Positions 59,895 through 64,000 of a DNA stretch of 64,000 bases are shown here, piece after piece. Under the pieces are notes generated by a model, which saw nothing but the letters and a program-made list of their open reading frames with translations, was not told the DNA's origin and searched no databases. The stretch's first letter is position 1; the number at the start of each line of letters is the position of its first letter. The stretch is taken from contig JABDCL010000001.1 in assembly GCA_013288135.1 (NCBI GenBank), positions 62,001 through 126,000 of the forward strand, given 5' to 3'. The translations under genes were made by a program, and so were the position numbers. This DNA comes from Gammaproteobacteria bacterium (lineage in GTDB: Bacteria > Pseudomonadota > Gammaproteobacteria > UBA6186 > Azoamicaceae).

Positions 59895-60778
59895 AGATTA
59901 CTCGGTTGATAACTAATTAAACTCCACCTAAGTATATTTTGATTTACTAAAATGCCTACTAATATAACTAATGATGCTGAAATTTGCAATAATGTGAATC
60001 TCTCCCCCAATAGAAAATAAGACAAGATACAAGACATTGGCGGTAAAAGAAGCATAAAAGGCATTATTAAGGTGCTGGGATATTTTTTTAAAAGCCGAAA
60101 CCAAATGCATCCTGCCAACAAAACGGCTCCATAAGCAGCAAATAAAATACCCATCATTATCTTAAACGACAGTACTTCAATGGAACTTTGAATAATGTCG
60201 CTCCCCCCATGAAGGTAAGTGACACCAAACATAGGAATTACTGCGACAGAAGCAATCCATACATTCGTAGAAAATTCAGAAGAAAGTTCATATTTTTTTA
60301 TTAAAGTTACTCCAATCCCCCATGAAATAGCCGCTAATAAAACAAATAATAATCCTGTCATATCCACTTGATTAGAAAATGAATCCCTGAATAATAAAAT
60401 GACGCCTGTAAACGAGATAATCATACCAACTAATTGATGAGTTTTTGGAACTTCTTTGATTAATAAATAACAAAAAAGGACACCAAAAAAAGTGCAGGTT
60501 TGATAAACAACAGAAAAAATGCCAGCACCTATCCCGTTATGCAAGCTAAGACCTATAAAGAAAAAGTTTAATACATTCCAAAAAACTGTAACTAATAAAA
60601 GCTTAAATAGTAATACAGGCGGTTTTCTAAAAAAAAATAATAAGGGAACACAACTTAAGAATCTCAGCAGATTACAAAAGTCTAATGAAATTTCTTGACA
60701 CAACCATTTTTGAACAATCAAATTGGCTGACCACAGAAAGATCACAGAAAGCGCAATCACAACATCTTTAAATTGCAC
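59867..60778 (-). CDS. EamA/DMT-family transporter
   Basis: This 303-aa protein has ten membrane helices in two EamA repeats (about 5-135 and 148-285), with the S-x-x-F-L-W-S-A-N entry motif near residue 12. Members export amino acids, metabolites or small modified compounds. The start is GTG 60778 with GGGGGAT upstream. It is the first gene of the operon transporter-LysR-peptide-hydroxylase. Export of a product or of an immunity-related metabolite is inferred; DMT proteins are not known as peptide exporters. Confidence 0.87.
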   Translation of the reverse strand: MQFKDVVIALSVIFLWSANLIVQKWLCQEISLDFCNLLRFLSCVPLLFFFRKPPVLLFKLLLVTVFWNVLNFFFIGLSLHNGIGAGIFSVVYQTCTFFGVLFCYLLIKEVPKTHQLVGMIISFTGVILLFRDSFSNQVDMTGLLFVLLAAISWGIGVTLIKKYELSSEFSTNVWIASVAVIPMFGVTYLHGGSDIIQSSIEVLSFKIMMGILFAAYGAVLLAGCIWFRLLKKYPSTLIMPFMLLLPPMSCILSYFLLGERFTLLQISASLVILVGILVNQNILRWSLISYQPSNLWKKWISTN

Positions 60779-60897
60779 TTAAACATCCCCCACTGCCTAT
60801 GTAAAAGAATCATCAGAATAACGCAAATAAATCCCTTTGAATACAGTTTTTCTTCTTTTTTTGTTATTTAACTATTGAGAAAATGTCCCTTTAACCC

Positions 60898-60926
60898 TTG
60901 AGAAAAAGTCCTATAGAACTTACAAT
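60898..60926 (+). promoter_or_regulatory. sigma-70 promoter for tRNA-Val
   Basis: TTGAGA (60898-60903) and TACAAT (60921-60926) are 17 bp apart and lie about 55 bp before the tRNA. A near-copy of the -35 region, TTGAGAAAATGTCC, occurs 23 bp upstream (60875-60888), matching 13 of 14 bases of TTGAGAAAAAGTCC. Confidence 0.65.
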
Positions 60927-60980
60927 CTATCGACTCTTTGTAGGGCAAACAAAGATGTAGGATTAAGTTAAGGATAATAA

Positions 60981-61055
60981 GGGCGATTAGCTCAGTGGTA
61001 GAGCACTGCCTTCACACGGCAGGGGTCAGTGGTTCAAACCCACTATCGCCCACCA
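60981..61055 (+). tRNA. tRNA-Val (CAC)
   Basis: This is a 75-nt cloverleaf with encoded CCA. The acceptor begins GGGCGAT, the D arm has GCTCAGTGGTAGAGC, the anticodon loop TTCACAC gives CAC, and the T arm is GGTTCAAACCC. Its 3' end is partly repeated at 62605-62620. Confidence 0.92.
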
Positions 61056-61060
61056 ATAAA
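61045..61060. repeat. left copy of att-like direct repeat at the tRNA-Val 3' end
   Basis: ATCGCCCACCAATAAA covers the last 11 bases of the tRNA and 5 beyond. A copy with one difference lies at 62605-62620. The pair brackets one gene of foreign composition, as tRNA-targeted insertions do. Confidence 0.5.
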
Positions 61061-61067
61061 CTAAATA

Positions 61068-61106
61068 TGAATTGGGTCTCCCCTATTTAAAGAGCAGCCC
61101 AATTCA
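61068..61106. terminator. hairpin at the 3' end of the effector-like gene
   Basis: Perfect 9-bp arms TGAATTGGG (61068-61076) and CCCAATTCA (61098-61106) enclose 21 bp and include the gene's TGA. No T run follows, so it may be a 3' stabiliser rather than a full terminator. Confidence 0.4.
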
Positions 61107-62516
61107 CCATCTCCATTTTTTTGGTCTCATATTACCTTGTGGTGGTGGTAACAGCGATTCTAATGCTGATGACTCTGCTGCTCGTTTGGAGTCTCCTCCT
61201 TTCAACAGTTCTTCTATTTCTACTTCTACTGCTGATGGTTCTGATGCTTCTGGTTCTCCAGCACAGCTAGCAAACGCCCTGAGCAAGGATGAAAAACCAT
61301 TCTTTAAAGACCAAGGCCTCCTAACAGAAGACAGAGAGGAAGGCTTATTGTTCAAAGAAGAGCCCTCGGTAGAAAACATAATTACAGAACGGACAGGGGA
61401 TGGGGGGGCACTGCTAGAGGGTAAAGAAACCCCAACGGAAGACACACCATTAGACATTTCTCCTGTTTTCCAGCGTTCTACTAATAATGTAAAAGAGGAC
61501 TGATTAAAAACCCCCCCTGTTTTTTCAGCTGATACCATCCAACGTTTACTCCGAGCAGTCAATTCTTCTTCGGACACCGGACCAATACTCGTGAAATCTC
61601 TAACCTCTACAGGATCCAAAAAATCAAACAAACAAGAGAGAATGTCCTCTGCACCCTTCGCTTTTTCTAGTCCCTCTGCTGCCTCTTTTTTTTCTGATCC
61701 CTCTGCTGCCTCTTTTGGTGTGGTTCTTTGATACATATTGTCTAACAGACGGACACCTGTTTCTGTGAATCTTCGCGCATGAGCGAGTCTCTTTAGTTCA
61801 TTCTCCCTTCTCTCGTGCATCGCCGAGGGTACATCTGTTCTTATACCTTCTGTTAAAGAGAAAAAATTTCTAAATGGGCCTTTATTTATACAATGATAAA
61901 CAGCATTACCATCCAAACCTTTACGAAGCAATAAACATAATAGTTCTCCTACATTCCCGCTTACCGTCGGTCCGAATCCCCAATCTGGACGTTGAAAACC
62001 TTGGAGACCAAAATGACGCGCTAAATCATCACTAGAAACCCAGGCAAGCATTGTCTGAAGACCATCATCAATTAATAAAACATTTGGATCTATGTGAGCT
62101 TCTGACAACATGTAATCAACTATTTTCATTGATTCCCTTGCTTTTTCTTTTCCGGATGGAACTACATTGGATAAGATAGATTTAATGAGTACCATCCATA
62201 CCGCAAATTGTAATGGTGTAGTAGATTGTAAGGGATCAAATCGACTCAAACCGGGTGGAGGTTCGTCTGGATATGGGTAGTGATTTAGAGTATTCAGGAA
62301 TTGAAGGATCCACTCGTGCAAATCGCGCGGGTCTAGGCCCTGGTGGAATGGTGTTAGTGCCGCGCCTATGTTTATTGGATCATATTGCCACATATCAGCA
62401 CCTGCTTCATGAGCTCGCTGCACATTATGAAGATTATTTGTTTTTATAGCCAAAAATAACGACCTTGTTAACTCGCTGCTTACTATGGGTACCATTGCTT
62501 CTGGTGTTCCTGCCAT
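61104..62516 (-). CDS. effector-like protein with N-terminal ankyrin-like segment
   Basis: This 470-aa soluble protein has an ankyrin-like unit near residues 15-42 (A-I-K-T-N-N-L-H-N-V-Q-R-A-H-E-A-G-A-D). The middle is helical, and an imperfect repeat A-A-E-G-S-E-K-K-E-A-A-E-G-L-E-K lies near 270. The last 150 residues are Ser/Pro/Glu-rich and disordered, ending K-K-W-R-W. The AGGAGG ribosome site precedes ATG 62516. G+C is clearly higher than in its neighbours. These traits recall secreted host-directed effectors of Legionellales, but no enzymatic motif was found, and secretion is unproven. Confidence 0.6.
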   Translation of the reverse strand: MAGTPEAMVPIVSSELTRSLFLAIKTNNLHNVQRAHEAGADMWQYDPINIGAALTPFHQGLDPRDLHEWILQFLNTLNHYPYPDEPPPGLSRFDPLQSTTPLQFAVWMVLIKSILSNVVPSGKEKARESMKIVDYMLSEAHIDPNVLLIDDGLQTMLAWVSSDDLARHFGLQGFQRPDWGFGPTVSGNVGELLCLLLRKGLDGNAVYHCINKGPFRNFFSLTEGIRTDVPSAMHERRENELKRLAHARRFTETGVRLLDNMYQRTTPKEAAEGSEKKEAAEGLEKAKGAEDILSCLFDFLDPVEVRDFTSIGPVSEEELTARSKRWMVSAEKTGGVFNQSSFTLLVERWKTGEMSNGVSSVGVSLPSSSAPPSPVRSVIMFSTEGSSLNNKPSSLSSVRRPWSLKNGFSSLLRAFASCAGEPEASEPSAVEVEIEELLKGGDSKRAAESSALESLLPPPQGNMRPKKWRW

Positions 62517-62604
62517 ATTACCTCCTAATAGATCTTTCGCAATTTAACTGATCCCTCAATAACAATCCGATAAAGTTTAAATCGTAATTTTTTTTAATAC
62601 AACA

Positions 62605-62620
62605 ATCACCCACCAATAAA
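62605..62620. repeat. right copy of att-like direct repeat
   Basis: ATCACCCACCAATAAA matches 15 of 16 bases of the tRNA-Val 3' end copy at 61045. It lies between the effector-like gene and the ParB gene. Confidence 0.5.
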
Positions 62621-62704
62621 AATTATTAATAAATTTAGAATTTTTTGAAAGTAATCTTTATAACAAAATTAATTCTATCATTAAATTATTACCAAGGTAA
62701 TAAT

Positions 62705-63667
62705 TTAAAAAAGAACAAACTCATCAATTGCCTTTTCAACAGCTGCCATCAATTCTTCCCGTTTTCTATCACGTGCAGTGTTATCAAAAACAAGCATGAC
62801 TTTTCCTACAGCATTACGTTTACAGTAAATCGCTTGATTTTGCCCTAGTGGAAGAATAATTCCATTTTTTTCTAAAGAATTTGGCACTGGATTACCCGCT
62901 GCGATTAATTCTTTTAATATCTTTTCAGAAGGTATTTTTTCTCCCTTATGAATTTTATTTTCTAGATCTTGAGCTTTGATCTTAATAAATTTTTCTTTAG
63001 AGGGATCTTTCAACATAGAGACTAACGTATAAGCTGGTTTTACTTTAATTTCTAATTTGCTTGAAAATAATATTCTAATCCAATCATAATCAAATAATTC
63101 TGCCCCTTTAATCATACGAGATATAAGGCCTTGGGAAACGCCCATTGCTTTAGCCATTTCTGTTTGATTTTTAAAAACACCTGATTTCATTTGTTGTGAA
63201 AATGAAAAGGCACGTTCAAACTCCGAAATATCCTTCGAAAATGCATTTTCTGCATGCATGAGAACCATACATGTTTTATCATCAGCTTCAGTAATATGAG
63301 CCAGAAGTTTTCGATTTGGTATCACTGAACAAGAAAACCAACGTCTTACTCCATAAATTAATTCAAAATCATGATTAGGATCCCCATTAATTTTTCTGAC
63401 AAGCACAGGCATATTTTGACCCGTGTTTTGTATGGAGATCATTAAATCTCGGCAGCGTTCTATTGTAAGCCACGCCATATCACGGTTATGATATTTCCAA
63501 GGCTTACATCGACTCGGTTCTATTTCTACCATTAAAATATCTTTTTTTTCATCCCTTAAAAAACTAAGTTCCGTTCCAGAGGATTTCTCTTTAGAATGGT
63601 CTCTTTGAGTCGATAGTTTCGACTTTTCTTTTTTCAACTCCTCTAAATCTCTTATATCCGATGGCAT
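62705..63667 (-). CDS. ParB/Spo0J-family partition-like protein
   Basis: This 320-aa protein has a ParB N-terminal domain: I-E-P-S-R-C-K-P-W near residue 50, then L-I-Y-G-V-R-R-W at about 113-120, a variant of the ParB box II (G-E-R-R-x-x-A). A helix-turn-helix follows near 165-190 (T-E-M-A-K-A-M-G-V-S-Q-G-L-I-S-R-M). It resembles plasmid ParB proteins of Coxiella-type plasmids rather than chromosomal ParB. AGGAG precedes ATG 63667. No ParA gene is seen, though the window ends 333 bp upstream. Confidence 0.8.
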   Translation of the reverse strand: MPSDIRDLEELKKEKSKLSTQRDHSKEKSSGTELSFLRDEKKDILMVEIEPSRCKPWKYHNRDMAWLTIERCRDLMISIQNTGQNMPVLVRKINGDPNHDFELIYGVRRWFSCSVIPNRKLLAHITEADDKTCMVLMHAENAFSKDISEFERAFSFSQQMKSGVFKNQTEMAKAMGVSQGLISRMIKGAELFDYDWIRILFSSKLEIKVKPAYTLVSMLKDPSKEKFIKIKAQDLENKIHKGEKIPSEKILKELIAAGNPVPNSLEKNGIILPLGQNQAIYCKRNAVGKVMLVFDNTARDRKREELMAAVEKAIDEFVLF

Positions 63668-64000
63668 TAAATACTCCTAAAATCGATAATTTTGATTTAA
63701 ATATTTAAAATTTCCTGAAAACTACAGTAAAGTATTATTATGATAAGTTCAAGAAAAATATTTTTTAAGCTAAATCTTATGCTTGCTTTTTGGAAAAATT
63801 TAAATGAGAATTGAAATCGGTATATTTCTTCTTGTTGAATTTGATGCGTGATGGTCTCAAAATATCTTGGAGAAATATACCAAATTATTCCCAATTATTC
63901 TTTTGTATAAACTTGTATTAAAAAGGCTTCACAATAATTTTCACTTCTCAATATGTTTATAAACAGTCATAGGGATCCACTGAATAAAAATGGATTGCTT
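63668..64000. other. A+T-rich stretch upstream of the parB-like gene
   Basis: No convincing full gene is present. A minus-strand frame open from the right edge to a TGA at 63941 (K-Q-S-I-F-I-Q-W-I-P-M-T-V-Y-K-H-I-E-K) could be the C-terminus of a gene running in from outside, possibly a ParA partner. The rest, including a 65-codon TTG frame at 63697-63894, looks non-coding and should hold the parB promoter. Confidence 0.3.

Noticed and set aside
61072-61503. Plus-strand 143-codon frame opposite the effector-like gene
   Set aside because: It has no ribosome site, and its Ser/Asp-rich sequence is the mirror of the Ser/Glu-rich tail on the other strand. The minus-strand gene has AGGAGG and a complete frame.
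63697-63894. Minus-strand 65-codon frame near the right edge
   Set aside because: It starts with TTG, lacks a ribosome site, and its Phe/Ile-rich sequence fits random A+T-rich DNA.
1-64000. CRISPR arrays, rRNA genes, complete insertion sequences
   Set aside because: No regularly spaced repeat array, no rRNA-like stretch and no transposase or integrase reading frame were found in the window.

Overview
The window is about 35% G+C and looks like a chromosomal segment of a gammaproteobacterium, most likely from the Legionellales (Coxiella/Legionella relatives). The evidence is the pilB-pilC-pilD-coaE-zapD block, a leucine dehydrogenase gene followed by branched-chain 2-oxoacid dehydrogenase genes, an effector-like protein and a plasmid-type ParB. 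The species assignment is inference; no rRNA or other phylogenetic marker is present.

Positions 1-41,000 are a very large surface-polysaccharide locus. From the left it holds two GNAT-type transferases, methyltransferases, a PhyH oxygenase and a Gtr-like set (GtrA, GtrB-like glycosyltransferase, large membrane protein), then a second GtrB-like enzyme, a sugar-nucleotide epimerase and a flippase-like protein. At 11.8-18.1 kb lies a module that reads as a Dlt-like O-acylation pathway: FkbH-type HAD-IIIC enzyme, MaoC protein, acyl carrier protein, MBOAT, a 51-aa DltX-like microprotein ending F-I-Y-G-G-F, and an SGNH protein. At 18.2-40.2 kb a long minus-strand operon encodes a fused dehydrogenase/oxidoreductase, two glycosyltransferase fusions, two cytoplasmic heparinase-like proteins, two asparagine synthetases, a methyltransferase fusion and the Wzm/Wzt exporter.

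Positions 41.0-55.6 kb are mostly housekeeping: a YadG/YadH-like ABC exporter, branched-chain amino-acid catabolism (E2, E1 beta, E1 alpha, leucine dehydrogenase), phhB, a HipA/Xre pair with four evenly spaced operators, maiA, the type IV pilus genes, coaE, zapD, tRNA-Glu and tRNA-Ala, followed by gltX. Dispersed inverted repeats with the core GGTGTCAAATCTTGACATT sit between these genes and supply the last codons of at least three of them.

Positions 57.2-64.0 kb are accessory. The most interesting item is a probable small RiPP locus on the minus strand: EamA transporter, LysR regulator, a 54-aa peptide gene (58836-59000) and an aKG-HExxH-type peptide hydroxylase (57835-58812) that carries an intrinsic-terminator-like hairpin inside its own coding region. 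Beyond tRNA-Val lies a G+C-richer effector-like gene bracketed by a near-perfect copy of the tRNA 3' end, then a ParB-family gene.
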